Below are positions 1 to 11,803 of a DNA stretch of 57,063 nucleotides, piece after piece. The notes below the pieces were generated by a model, which made no database searches, was not told the DNA's origin, and worked only from the letters and a program-made list of their open reading frames with translations. The translations under genes were made by a program, and so were the position numbers. Source of the stretch: Usnea hakonensis (Eukaryota; Ascomycota; Lecanoromycetes; Lecanorales; Parmeliaceae); the NCBI GenBank assembly GCA_013423325.1, contig BLJB01000405.1, positions 1 to 57,063 on the forward strand, given 5' to 3'. How positions within the stretch are numbered: position 1 is the first letter of the stretch; each line of letters begins with the position of its first letter.

Positions 1-77
1 ATAAGAGTCAAAGGATCCCGTAATTACCTTTCGAAGTTTAGGTAGACACGACGTATAAATTCAAATTCAAATTCAAA
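1..77 (+). mobile_element. RIP-degraded 3' tail of a Tad-type LINE copy, cut by window edge
   Basis: The first 77 bases line up with the 3' tail of the LINE copy that ends at 2942: the same CCCGTAATTA...CTTTC, the TAGACACG core and an AATTC-rich end, but with many transitions. It is the oldest-looking of the four copies and must extend upstream of the window. Its target duplication cannot be checked. Confidence 0.6.
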
Positions 78-2706
78 AAAATTCAAAAGCCCTAAATTAA
101 GTCGTATCTTAAATAAGATAATTTATATATATAATTTTAATTTAATTTTTAATTACTTTATCTAATATTTAAAAGATTACTAAATTCCCCGATATTTATA
201 GAGCTCTCTAGATAACTATTTTAAAATCTATTTTAAATTAGTTTAGAACTAATTTATTTCTAGAATATAATCGAATTAGATAAAGATACTATTTATTAAA
301 ATTAATTTTTAATAATATTTATTCTCTTCCTTTAATTCTTTAAATTATATATTAATTAAGTTAAATAGATTAATAAGGATAATAATATTTATACTTTAAT
401 TTAACTATTAAATCTACTAATAAAAGGACGGAATATAAATCTAGATTAATTAATCTTAAATCGGTTTCTAACTAGTTTAAGTCTAATCCTAAAATAATTA
501 TTAAATATTATAGTAGTACTATATATAAATCCTATCGCGAGCGGAAAAAAAAATACGGTAAATATCTAGATATTTATAAATATTTTACACACTTTTAGCC
601 TTTATCTAATTAAGAATTAGTTAAAATTTAATTTATAAATAGATCTTATATTTTTAGTCTATATCTTATTTATAACTAGTTTTATATTATTTAAGAAAAA
701 TTTAGTACTTAAAAGTATAATAACTAGTTTTAAATTAATTATAATATAAAATATTCTTATTAAATATTATTTTATCTAATAACTAGTTTTAAATTATTTT
801 TAATTTAATTTTTTTTTTAAATTTTTTCTCCTTTCTTCTTTAACTTATAGAATATATTAAATAATAATTATAACTTATAAAGAATATAAGTAGCGTATAA
901 AGAATTATATTATAAGTCTTTATAATAAATTAATCGTTCTAAACTAAATTTAATCTAATTAAAAACTAGTTATAAATTAATTATATTAATTTTACCGCCT
1001 CCCCTTCTCCTCCTTTATTTAGCGCCCCTAGAATTAAATACCTTAATCTCTCTTTATAAGAATCTATTAAAAAAGAAAAGGATATTAATATATTATTATT
1101 TATATCTTACTATTATATTACTAAGAATAAAATTAAGAAGGCTATAGAATATTAAGCTATATTATATAAAAAATCTTATTTAGTAAGATTAAGACTATTC
1201 TAAGATTTAATTAAAACTAATTTCTAATTAGTTTAATTTCGATCCTTTACTTTTAATCGATAATTATACTTAAAAATAGAGACCTATAGATTTATATTAA
1301 GCTAATAATCTAAACTATTTATATTTTATCTATAATATTAATTTTCTAGAATATTCTAATATCTCTAATAATAGTACTATATATATTATTTCTATAAAAG
1401 GATAAATTCGAGAGTAAGTAGAGAATTTATATAAATTAATATAAAGTCTAAAATCGTTTATAACTAGTTTATAGCTAATTTTAAACTAGATATAATATTT
1501 AAAACGACTTAAAGTTATAAAAAAAGATATAGAATATATCTTCCTTAACTATAATATAACTAAATAATATTATAAATATACTAGTATTTAATATTATATA
1601 AATCTCGATCCTTTTCTAAAAGATTATTATTATATAAAAATTAATCTATTAATTTTTAAAGAGAATCGGTTTTGAACTAGTTTCCCTCTAGGACCCTAGA
1701 TTTTTTCGCCTATAGAAAGAATTTAAGAAGAAATATAACTTAAATTTTACTACTAAAATAAGAAATATTAAAAAACTAGTTATAAACTAGATAGATACTA
1801 TTTAGGAGGAGGCCTAAAATTAAGAATATAAATAACTATATTAATAAAGATTATTTTTATTTTAAAGCTATTTAAAACTAGTTTAGATCTAGTTATAAAC
1901 TAATTCCTTTTAGGGTCTAGATCGATTCGTTAAATATTTAAAATATTAAGTTCGAGATAGAATTAGATACTACTACTCTAGAATCTATAAATCGAATATC
2001 GATTATAATCTTTTAGAATAATATTTTAATTATAATTTCTATAATATATAATATTTCTATAATATAATTCTTAATATAATATAGAAATAACGCGCTTATT
2101 GTAAATCTAGTTCTAAACTAATTTTATTCTAATTTTAAACTAATATTAAATAGGTTCTCTATATATTAGTTAAACTTAAGAAATCGTTAGTTAACCTTAT
2201 ATTATTAAATTCTATATATTTATTCTAAACGATTTAAATAATATATTTTAGATAATTTTTTTAAATTATAGAAAATATACTTATTTCCTACCTTCGCCTT
2301 TAAAAACCTCTACTAAAGTTATTAGAGATTTAGAAACAGTTATTTATAAATATAATATAATCGATCTATTAATAGGTATATTATACTCTAATTAAAAACT
2401 AGTTTATAATTAATCTAGAACTAATCTAAAATTATCTTTTAATATCTTTCTTATAAAGTCTATAACTTCGAGAATTTCTTAATAATCGAGGTATTATTAA
2501 TATTACTAGATTATATCGAAGTTTTACTAATAAGTTAGTTCTAACTTTATTAATTTAAAAGTAGTAGCTTTTAAATTATCTAGAGAGAAGAAGCTTACTT
2601 AGTAAAAAAGAATTAATTTAAGATTAATTTAAAATTAACTTTAAATTAAGTTATAACTAATTATTTCTTAAATTAGATATAATATATAAGTTTAAGACTT
2701 ATTATT

Positions 2707-2942
2707 GGGCGCTAGCATCGACACAGAGAAGGTGGAGGGGCACGAGCGCAGAGAGTACCGAGCGGTAGCAGTCGAAGGTGGTATGCAGACTCAAAACCGC
2801 AGAGACAAGCAGGAGTACGGTAAGGTTTTTCACCCTGGTAGTAGTGATGCTACGAAGGTTTTCCTTATACTATTGCTACAGAGATTCCCGTAATTATCTT
2901 TCATATAGTTAGATAGACACGAGTATGAATTCCAATCCAATC
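2707..2942 (+). mobile_element. 5'-truncated Tad-type LINE insertion (236 bp)
   Basis: This GC-richer island has the same 3' sequence as the other copies and ends in AATTCCAATCCAATC. It is flanked by a 14-bp direct repeat, TAAGACTTATTATT, at 2693-2706 and 2943-2956, the target-site duplication of a target-primed insertion. Copies share their 3' end but start at different points, as expected for 5'-truncated non-LTR retroelements. It carries only 3' non-coding sequence, so the short open frame inside it is not a gene. It is the least mutated copy. Confidence 0.85.
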
Positions 2943-3170
2943 TAAGACTTATTATTATAATAAAGATATAATAATACGATTTATTAAAGCGGATATCTAT
3001 AGTATATATATTATTTATTTTTCTAACGATTAAGTTTAAGAGTTTTTTCGAACTTAGTATTTCTTAATAAATATAATATATAAATAAATTAATAAGGAAA
3101 TTAATAAGATAGTTTTCTCTATATAGAATAAAACTATAAATATAGATATAAAACTAGTTTATAATTAATT

Positions 3171-3390
3171 GGATTGGATTGGAATTCATACTCGTATCTA
3201 TCTAACTATGTGAAAGATAATTACGGGAAGCTCTATAGCAATGATGTAAGGGAAACCTTTGTAGCATTACTGCTACCAGGGTAAAAAAAAACCTTACCGT
3301 ACTCCTACTTGTCTCTACTGTTTTGAGTCTGTATACCACCTTCGACTGCTATCGCTCGGTACCTCCTGCGCTCGTGTTCCTCTACCCCCT
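3171..3390 (-). mobile_element. 5'-truncated Tad-type LINE insertion (about 220 bp)
   Basis: This is the reverse-oriented copy of the same LINE tail, beginning on the plus strand with GGATTGGATTGGAATTC. The direct repeat TTTATAATTAATT flanks it at 3158-3170 and 3391-3403. The T run at the junction leaves the exact edge uncertain by about 3 bp. It inserted into one of the AACTAGTTT-type motifs of the AT-rich block. Confidence 0.85.
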
Positions 3391-3789
3391 TTTATAATTA
3401 ATTAGTACTAGGTTTTTAACTTATTTAAATATACGTTTTAGACGACTCTTTTTATATATACTATCGAGCTTTCTTAATATTATTTTTAGAATTAAAAAAT
3501 ATTATAGATAAACCTATTTAATAGTATTATATTAATAATAAGGGTATTATTACTATTACTATAAATATATATAGAAAATAAGTATATAATAAGAAATTAT
3601 TTAAAAATAGTTTAAAACTAGTTTAAAGTCTTTTTAAAACTAATTTTAACTAGCTTTAAAATAGTATTTCTATAAAATAGACCTATCTAAGACTTAAATT
3701 AAATATATTTAATATATTTTAATTTACTATTATATTTATTTAATATAAGGAATCGAGGCGAAATTTAAATAGTATAAATATTATAACTT

Positions 3790-4694
3790 GGATTGGATTG
3801 GAATTCATACTCGTGTCTATCTAACTATGTGAAAGATAATTACGGGAAGCTCTATAGCAATGATGTAAGGGAAACCTTTGTAGCATTACTGCTACCAGGG
3901 TAAAAAAAAACCTTACCGTACTCCTACTTATCTCTACTGTTTTGAGTCTGTATACCACCTTCGACTACTGTCGCTCGGTACCTCCTGCGCTCGTGTTCCT
4001 CTACCCCCTTTGTGCCGACGCTAGCGTCCCTTAGGCCGCTCTGCCCTTATACAACTGGTCTTTTGCTAGGGAATACTGGCCTAGGAGGCCGGATTAAATT
4101 AGTTATCTGGTTAACGCCCTCGCCCCTCTTGGGGTAGTTAGCATTCTCCGTAGGTCACTAGTTCCCGCGGACTCCAGAAGTGCTGGTCTGAATTGTCCTA
4201 GCCTCGGATAGAAGATAAGGATATGTTTAGTATCCTATTTCGGCTAGCCGTATTCGCAGCTAGCTGTATAGATACCCGGGACCTTGCGACGGAAGAGGAA
4301 CTGTGCTAGCCCGATCTTCTCTGTTCGTATCTGGATCAGGGCGGAGCTTTCGGCTTTCGCGAGGTTATGGTAAAGTGTTCTCCTCGTTTTCCAGTCCTTA
4401 GGACCCTAAGCTGGTGTCCTCTCGTTTTCGGGTATACCCGTGCGGTAGCCTTCCCACAGGGTGCGCTAGGCTGTGTTACCCCAGCCCCGCACTCTTCCTC
4501 TTATCGCCTCCGTCTCCTTCCTTTCTCTCTTCCTTGCGTCGTGTTATTCCTATCCTCCCCTAGGGAGGGCACCCTCGGCCCATAAGCACTTCTCTATCGC
4601 AGGTGCCGGTGGTGCCTTTACCTTACGACCTCGCTTCCCCCGGAGTGCTCTGCGGATACGTGCGTTTCCAATTTTCGTGACCTCGTGTATGCCC
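3790..4694 (-). mobile_element. 5'-truncated Tad-type LINE with reverse-transcriptase ORF C-terminus (905 bp)
   Basis: This is the longest copy. A 13-bp direct repeat, AATATTATAACTT, flanks it at 3777-3789 and 4695-4707. Read on the minus strand, about 4694-4031 encodes the C-terminal end of a Tad1-clade LINE polyprotein. Recognisable are SSALIQIRTEKIGL and FLFRRKVPG, then a cysteine-type segment ending DTKHILIFYP, and finally SGLLGQYSLA. The frame closes with TAA at 4031-4033. Several in-frame TAG/TAA codons sit where Trp or Gln would be expected, which fits RIP-type transitions. Positions 3790-4030 are the 3' untranslated tail shared with the shorter copies. Confidence 0.88.
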
Positions 4695-6302
4695 AATATT
4701 ATAACTTAATATAAAAAAAAAAATTCTAGACTATTTATTAAAATCCGATTTAGAACTAATTCTAAATTAGCTACTAAATAATTTAGTTACTCGAGAATAG
4801 ATAATTTATAAAATACGAGACTAGATTATATCTAGTCTATATATTAAATATATAAAAATAAATAAAGAGGCGTTTTATTTATTTATTAAAAATTCGAATT
4901 TAGCTAAAGTTACTTATTATAAAATAAATTATAAAGGTATTAGATAATCTTTTCTTAATATAATTAAAAGGTAATTAATTTAAAACTAGTTTTAAATTAA
5001 ATTATCTTTATTTCTAATTTAATTTAGTATATAAGATCTAGATAATTATAATTTATTACGAGTATATTTTATAAGATAGATAGGAGCTAGTCTCTCTTAA
5101 AATAATTAATTACTATATAAAAGAATATAAAAAAATACTTAATAATTAGATAAATATAATAGATTTAATTTTAAACTAGTTCTAACTTTTTTAGATTATC
5201 GTTATTTTTAAATTAAATCTAGATAAGATCTAGATTCGAATTACGAAAATATACTCTTATTATAATAATTATTAATCTAAAGCTTAACGAGAGAAGAGAA
5301 TTCGCGATTTATTAATCTAACTAATTCTAAATTAATTTAAAACTAGTTATTAGTTAAGACTAATATTTTATCTTCTAGAATTATTTATAGATCTAGAAAA
5401 TCTAAACGTCCTTAATTAATAATAATATAAAATACTTTTATATTAGAAAATAATATAGTAAGATAAAAAAGGTTATTATCTTTAAAGGAGAGAGAATTAT
5501 TATTTTAAAAATATTTACTAAAATTTAAGCGAGAAAAAGAATAAACTAGTAGTATCTTAAAATAGTTTTAATTTATCTTATATCTCCTATTAGTTTAAAA
5601 TTAGTTTATAATTAGTCTATAATTAGCTTTCCTCTATATATCTTAAAAAGTTAGAGTCTTAGAGTTTAAATATTAATCTTAATCTAGTTTAAATCTTAAT
5701 ATCTATTTATAGATTAAATATTTTAATTTAGATCTACCTTAGAACCTCTATAATATAATTAATTTTAAAATCTCTTATAATTAATTTAGAACTAATCTTA
5801 ATAAAAAGTAGATTAAGAAATATTCTAAAAAATAATTATATCAAAATAAATTATAATAATATCTACGATCTTTTAGATTTATTTAAAATTAATTAATTTT
5901 TAATCTTAGAATAATTTATTTTTAAGTAGTCTTTATATATATATTTAGAGGTATCTTCTATTTCTTAATATATATCAATTAAAATAATTAGTTTTAAACT
6001 AATTATTAATAAGTTAGATTAGTTTTTAATTATTTTATCTTTAATTTAAAATTAGTTAAAAACTCTCTTTAAACCTATTTAATCTCTAATTAGTATAATA
6101 TTAATATAAATTTATAATAAGATAAAATATATATCTAAATTAATTTAGAATTATTTAATTAGTTCTATTAACTTATTTTCTTAATTCGCTACTAGTCTAT
6201 TTAGATTATAATATCTTATTAGTTATACCTAGTATCGTATTCTAGTATCGTTTTATATATTTAGTTTATAATTAGTTTGAAATTAGCTTAGCTAATAATA
6301 TT

Positions 6303-7050
6303 ATCGTAGCTTACAAATCAGACCGACACTGCCACACCGGTCAGACCGGGTTAACTCGGACCTCCCCTTGCTGCGCCATGTACCACAATGCCGACAAGTG
6401 CACCTCAACAATGACAACAAGGTCGGAAGCTACAAGAAAGTAGATCAAGCACGATCGTGTTCCACTAGGACTTCCTACTTCTGTTGTACTCTGAGCATTC
6501 ACTAAGAGAAATTTCAAGGACTTCATCTGCATCTTTCTAGTGTACAGAACAGTAAAATACAGTGCGGTAAAATGGCGGGGTTTGAACGAACAACCGTTTG
6601 AGCATGTTGCTACTCTTATCTCTAGCACTTGTTCCTTCCAACGTATTGCAATCACATTGTCCTCACATTGATGCATCAAGTCCGCCTCTTCGTTCAAGTT
6701 TATTCTACTGGAGCACAGCTCTCAGACTTTGCGTAAGGCATTAGGTAGGCTGTGCTGCCGCAATACTCGATGCACAAGCCTCAATCTTCTCACGTATCCT
6801 ACCCCTATTACTTTTTATATACCTCCAGAGGTCTCAAGCCTTTCTTCTACCTTTTGGATGCCAACTGCAGGTAGCAAGACATCAATCTGCATTGCCAAAT
6901 CTATTGCCTAATCGTTGGTGTTGAGCTTCGTCTCATCGATAATCTCATGTAGCGAGGAGGAGTTTCGTCCCAGAGACTTGTCTTTATTCAGAAATCGGCT
7001 AGGTCGCAACTGGTCACAGATCTTGGACGCATTAGCAGCCTTACGCCATT
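6303..7050. other. Intergenic, upstream of the STAND gene
   Basis: Normal base composition resumes here directly after the AT-rich block. A 118-codon minus-strand frame (6341-6697) and a 60-codon plus-strand frame show no family features that I recognise, and I do not call them genes. The stretch next to 7051 probably holds the promoter of the downstream STAND gene. Confidence 0.5.
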
Positions 7051-10000
7051 ATGGCTCTCGAGAGCCTTGCTGCTCTTAGTGTTGCGAGCAATATAGCCCA
7101 ATTCGTGGATTTTGGATGCCGACTCTTCTTCGAGACCAAAGAATTGTACAGCTCCTCCAGTGGTCTGGCAAGTGAAGCTGTGGAGCTCGAGAACATCTCC
7201 CAGACTCTTGGCCGCTTGAGTAAAAATCTGGTGCCTCTTTTTAAGCCTTCAACAAGTCTTGTTGCGAGATCCAGTGACGAGGACGACCTGATTCTGATAG
7301 CCGAAGAATGCCAAAAAATAGCGGAAGAGCTCTCGGCTGCACTGAAAAAGCTCAAAGTTGGAGATCCTGGGAGGAAATGGCAGTGTTTCCGAGTTACGCT
7401 GAAGAGGATATGGAAACCTGAGAAAGTTGACAAGATTGCAAGGAGAATGGAGCGTTTCAGTAGTCAGTTGACCATGTGTTTAGTCCAAATTCTTAAGTAA
7501 ACAAGATACACTCCAGCACACCAAGGTCATACTAACGAGATATTGCATAGTAAAAAGCAGTCGGAGGCTATTTCATTCATTCGTACTCTTTCGACAGCAA
7601 ACGAGCGGTTCATATCCGCCACAACTTCGAACTTCGAGAGTACTAAACTTGACACGCTCATCATTCTAAGAGAATTAGAGAATGCACATAGCATGCACGC
7701 AAGGAGCGAGCAAAACAGGGACGACCGGGACCAGAATATGAGCCTGCAGCTCAGTCAGCTATCTTCGAATTTAAGAAACCTGACAGAAATTGGAGCGCGG
7801 TCGGCGAGAGAATGTCGTGTCTTGGAAAGTTTATATCATGACAGAATGCAAGCCCGGCAGGAAAAGATTATCGAGACTCACGCGCAGACTTTTGAGTGGA
7901 TTTTCGATCCGCGTCAATTATCAAGCGGATTGGCTTCCAAAGATAGCTTCTTGGAGTGGCTTACCAACGGGAGCGGTATCTTTTGGATTACCGGGAAAGC
8001 TGGATCTGGCAAGTCCACGCTCATGAAATTTGTTAGCTATCACAGGTCTGCCACCCAAGCTCTCCAGGGATGGGCAGACAAACAAGACCTGATCACCGCA
8101 GATTTTTACTTTTGGCATGCCGGGACCGAGCTCCAAAAGTCTCAAGAAGGCCTTCTCCGGTCGCTTCTTCATGGCATTCTCTTTCAATGTCCCGAACTCA
8201 TGCCTCAAGTACTCCCCAAGCAATGGGAAGAAACAAAACCTGATCGAGTCAAATCCCACTGCTGGACTCGAGCAGAACTGCTGAGTGCGTTTGCTAGACT
8301 ACCATGTCAGACCACATTTAAGAAAAAGTTTTGTTTCTTTGTTGACGGACTCGATGAGTATGATGGTGACCACGCAGAGATTGTCGATCTTGTACAAGGA
8401 CTTGTGCAGTCAGATGACATTAAAATCTGCCTATCAAGCCGTCCATGGAACGTATTCACTAGAGCCTTTGGGTGTGGATCTCATCCTACAATTCGTCTTG
8501 AGGACCTTACATGGCGAGACATCCAATCGTACGTCCAAGATACGCTAGCTGGCAATAAGCTCTTTCGCCAACTAATGGCTGGGAAAGATTCTGCACGTTG
8601 CGAAAACCTGCAACTCGAAATCGTCGGTAGAGCTCAAGGTGTCTTCCTTTGGGTCTTTCTTGTCGTTCGTTCCCTCGTGCAGGGACTTACAAACGCTGAT
8701 CGCATCACTGATCTTGAAAGAAGACTTCGATCCCTTCCCACTGATTTGGAGACCTATTTCAGACACATGCTAGGAAAAATTGAGGACGTCTACAAGCAGC
8801 AAACAGTACAAACTTTCCACATAGCAATGCAGGCGGCAGAACCTCTGAATCTGATGACTTATGTTATGCTGGACGAAATAGAGGAAAATCCGGAATATGC
8901 GATCGAGCTTCCTGCCCAGCAGATGACGAGAGAGGATGTTGAGTCGCGATGTCAAGACATGAAGTTACGAATCAATGCTCGCTGTAAAGACTTGTTAATC
9001 GTTACCAGGAAAAATCCGCCCGAGCGGATGCTCGACGACTCTCTGAGATGCTACGACTATCTGAATCACAACTTGTGCTCTGAGGAACCTTCAGATGGTG
9101 AGCCATCCCCGCAACCGCTCTTCCAATACGAGGTGGACTTCCTCCATCGGACTGTCAAAGACTTCTTTCGGGTGAACGATATTCAAACCTTCGTCGCAAG
9201 TCGTCTTTCCAAGACTTTCAATTCTTCCGAGCTGCTCTGCCATGCATTTCTCGCACAAATCAAACTTGCCGCAATCGAACCCCAATATACTGATAGGCTT
9301 ACGGAACTGTCGGACCTCATTGATGATCTAATGCATTATGCCCATGAGGCAGAGACGCAGACGGCCCATCCAAACATCATACTGCTTGATGAACTATCAA
9401 ACACACTCAAGCTTCACTATGATCATCTTCGTTTCCCGGCGCCAGACAATTTCCCGACGGAAGATCTGATGGGCAACCCAGCTATAGCACGATCCATAAC
9501 CAAGATGGATCAGTCATTTCTAAGTTTTGCCGTGGAAAGAGATCTCAAATTGTATGTGGCGCATAAACTAGACAAGCCTTTGCACCATGGAGTTCCGGAA
9601 TGGGAAAAGGACATGATGGTCTTCGGTGCTCTTCAGCCATCGGTTCCTTCAAAATATGCCTTGCAAAGTCCTAACCGGACAATGTTACGCCTACTGATCG
9701 ACAAAGATGTGGATTTGAACAAACCTCTTGTGGAAGGAGATGTTGGGCCTCCGAGTATCTGGGACCAGGTCATTGCCCAAATCCACTCACAGCACCCACA
9801 GTTGCTTCGTATGGATGAGGAAGTTCAACTTCAGCAACTCGAGATCATTAATGCGCTATTGGAATTTGGCGCGGAGTCCAATCGGTTCGCAGTGCAGGTT
9901 AGTCATAAGTGGGTGGATATCCTCCTCAATCCAGATCATCATTGGTATTATAACAACACAGATTATGAGGCAGCTCTGACCAAAGCAATCGTTGCATTGT

Positions 10001-10431
10001 GCGAGCGAGGAATAGACCCGCATAGACGTTATTTCAATAAATGGAGCAGGCAAGGGACGTTATGGCTCCATCTAATACGGTCGATCTTTCCTGAAGTTGA
10101 ATCACTCCATCAGCTCTCCTCGAAGACCAAGGGAAATATCATGGTGGTAATTAAAAAGTTTCTGGGTCTCGGAGCTCAACTCAACGAGTCAGCCTTCCCT
10201 GAAGACCGTTATTCACGTCATGTAAGTGTGGCTGAAAGTCTGGCTCGCATCTTCTCGCCCACCGAAATGGAAGAACTGGAATCTCTGCAAAGAAGAGCAA
10301 GAACACAAAGGAGAAAAGAGACGAAGATTAGAAGGGAGCGGGAAAGCTCATTCCTTCCCACGACAAACCAAACCCACGTCCAAGAGAGCATCGCATACTC
10401 ACAAGGCACACAATGGCACCGCAAAAATTGA
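7051..10431 (+). CDS. NLR-like STAND protein: HeLo-like N-terminus, NACHT ATPase, degenerate ankyrin-like C-terminus
   Basis: Two exons, 7051-7496 and 7551-10431, joined across a 54-bp GTAAAC...ATAG intron with an ACTAAC branch site; the frame continues through a split Asn codon, giving about 1108 residues. Residues 1-150 resemble the fungal HeLo-like N-terminal domain of STAND proteins (MALESLAALSVASNIAQFVD). A helical linker follows. The NACHT domain has the P-loop GKAGSGKS at about 297-304, the Walker B stretch FFVDGLDEYDGD at about 411-422 and the sensor-like SSRPW near 444. FLHRTVKDFF at about 680 is typical of the domain that follows fungal NACHTs. The C-terminus holds weak ankyrin-like segments (LLIDKDVDLNKP, ALLEFGAESN). 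Such proteins act as intracellular receptors in heterokaryon incompatibility or related immune-like responses; which trigger this one senses is unknown. The gene looks intact although it borders a RIP block. Confidence 0.88.
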
Positions 10432-11803
10432 ATCCTCCGCTTACCTTCCCCTCAAAGTCATCAGCTCATCCGCACATCAACTCATCAGCAAGAAGCATCC
10501 ATCGATTCCACGACCGCGATTCGAAAACTACGATTCGACGGCGGAGGTATTTGACGTACGTTAATCAAGCGTGGTTGTTTTATATCTTATACTTTTGGTT
10601 TGGCTTGAAAATGGTTTTCGTGAGGAGGGGGAGGCTGGGGAATCGGGGATGGGGCAATTTCTGATGTGATTGCATTGGGGAAGTGGAGGCCGGTTTGAAG
10701 AGGGTCGCTATTCCAGTCTTTTTCTTTTCCTTTTTCTTTTTCTTTTTCTCTTTTCATATTTTCCGGGAAGCCGGGGATCGTTGGAGCTGTGGGATTCTGA
10801 TTAAGAGGGTCGGTCCATGATGAAGCAAGCGATCAGTAACGAACGGATCATAAATGCAAAGAAGGGATAGAAAGATATCTTAGCGATAAGTACCTAGTGT
10901 ATGTATAAATCTTCCCCCCTACCTCCTCCCCCCACCACCACCACCACTATCACAGCATCATCATCACCGCACCTCTCACCCCGCTTTCCCACCCCTCTAC
11001 TCTACTCTACCATCAACATACAAACCCGTCTCCGTCTCCGTATCTTACCTCAAGCTCAAGCTATCTAAAGAACTCATACTATCAAGCCGGCCACGCAAGC
11101 CTTTTACGGAAGATTTCCCTAAGGGATTCGATAGGGGGGGATTCAGCGTTGGAGATTAGAGCTTTTGAGATGGGGAGGGAGGAGAAATATCAACAGAGCC
11201 CGGGCACTTACACACACAGAATGCTTCATCGACCACCCTACCCTACCCTACCCTACTCTAGCCACGACCGTCTAGACCACCTTCCCTTCCCTTCCCTTCC
11301 CTTCCCTTCCCCCAGATTACGCAAGCTTAGCCAATCCATCCATGCGTCCATCCATCCAACAGCAACAGCAATATCGAACTAGCAAATCAGAAATCCCCTT
11401 CCGCGCTTTTTTCGTTGAGGAAAGGAATGATACAATACAATACAATACAGTGAAAACGGGCGTGAAGTGTAGATCAGGGTGGGGAATGTAGGGGGTGAAT
11501 TTTCTGAGAGGGAGTGTTTGTAGGTTTTGGGGGTGGGATTGAGATGGGGGGGGGGTGTTGGTGGTTTTGGTATTGGGTGATGGAATGATTTGGGGGAGAG
11601 AGGGAGGGGAAGGGGGAGGTTTGGAGTCTCAGTTTATGGGGGCTTTGGTGGAGGGGTTGTTAGTAGCAAGGAGGATGAGATTATAGGGGTTGGTGGAGGT
11701 CGTATTTGGGGAGATGGGGTTTAAGTCATGGGGCACATCACTGACCCCATATTGCGAAATATTTCCCCGGAACGCCACGCTCTCATCATCCCCGCGAACA
11801 AAT
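10432..11803. other. Intergenic with pyrimidine-rich and simple repeats
   Basis: No convincing gene. The stretch holds CT-rich runs near 10718-10755, CCA/CAT-rich sequence at 10915-10980, a CCCTA run at about 11237-11256, a CCCTT run at about 11283-11310, CATC repeats near 11335-11355 and G-rich tracts at 11520-11615. These look like untranslated or promoter low-complexity sequence. Confidence 0.5.

Larger units (their letters stand above)
1..6302. repeat. RIP-type AT-rich block, gene-free
   Basis: Apart from three GC-richer islands (about 2707-2942, 3171-3390 and 3790-4694), this stretch is overwhelmingly A/T, rich in TpA and stop-dense in all frames. The change to normal composition near 6303 is abrupt. 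This is the usual result of C-to-T mutation at CpA sites (repeat-induced point mutation) acting on old transposons in ascomycetes. I cannot name the original elements from the remaining sequence. A short motif around AACTAGTT/AATTAGTTT recurs throughout. No gene is supported here. Confidence 0.9.

Noticed and set aside
2705..2893. 62-codon open frame
   Set aside because: It lies wholly within the 3' non-coding tail of a LINE copy and is repeated in the other copies; not a gene.
2707..4030. Long terminal repeats or terminal inverted repeats of one element
   Set aside because: Copies occur in both orientations with unequal 5' ends, variable 13-14 bp duplications and a LINE coding end, which fits 5'-truncated LINEs and not LTRs or TIRs.
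4367..4709. Two overlapping plus-strand frames in the GC island
   Set aside because: They are antisense to the LINE polyprotein C-terminus, which reads on the minus strand and matches the Tad family.
6341..6697. 118-codon minus-strand frame next to the AT-rich block
   Set aside because: No family features and no splice-consistent context; composition does not support a gene.
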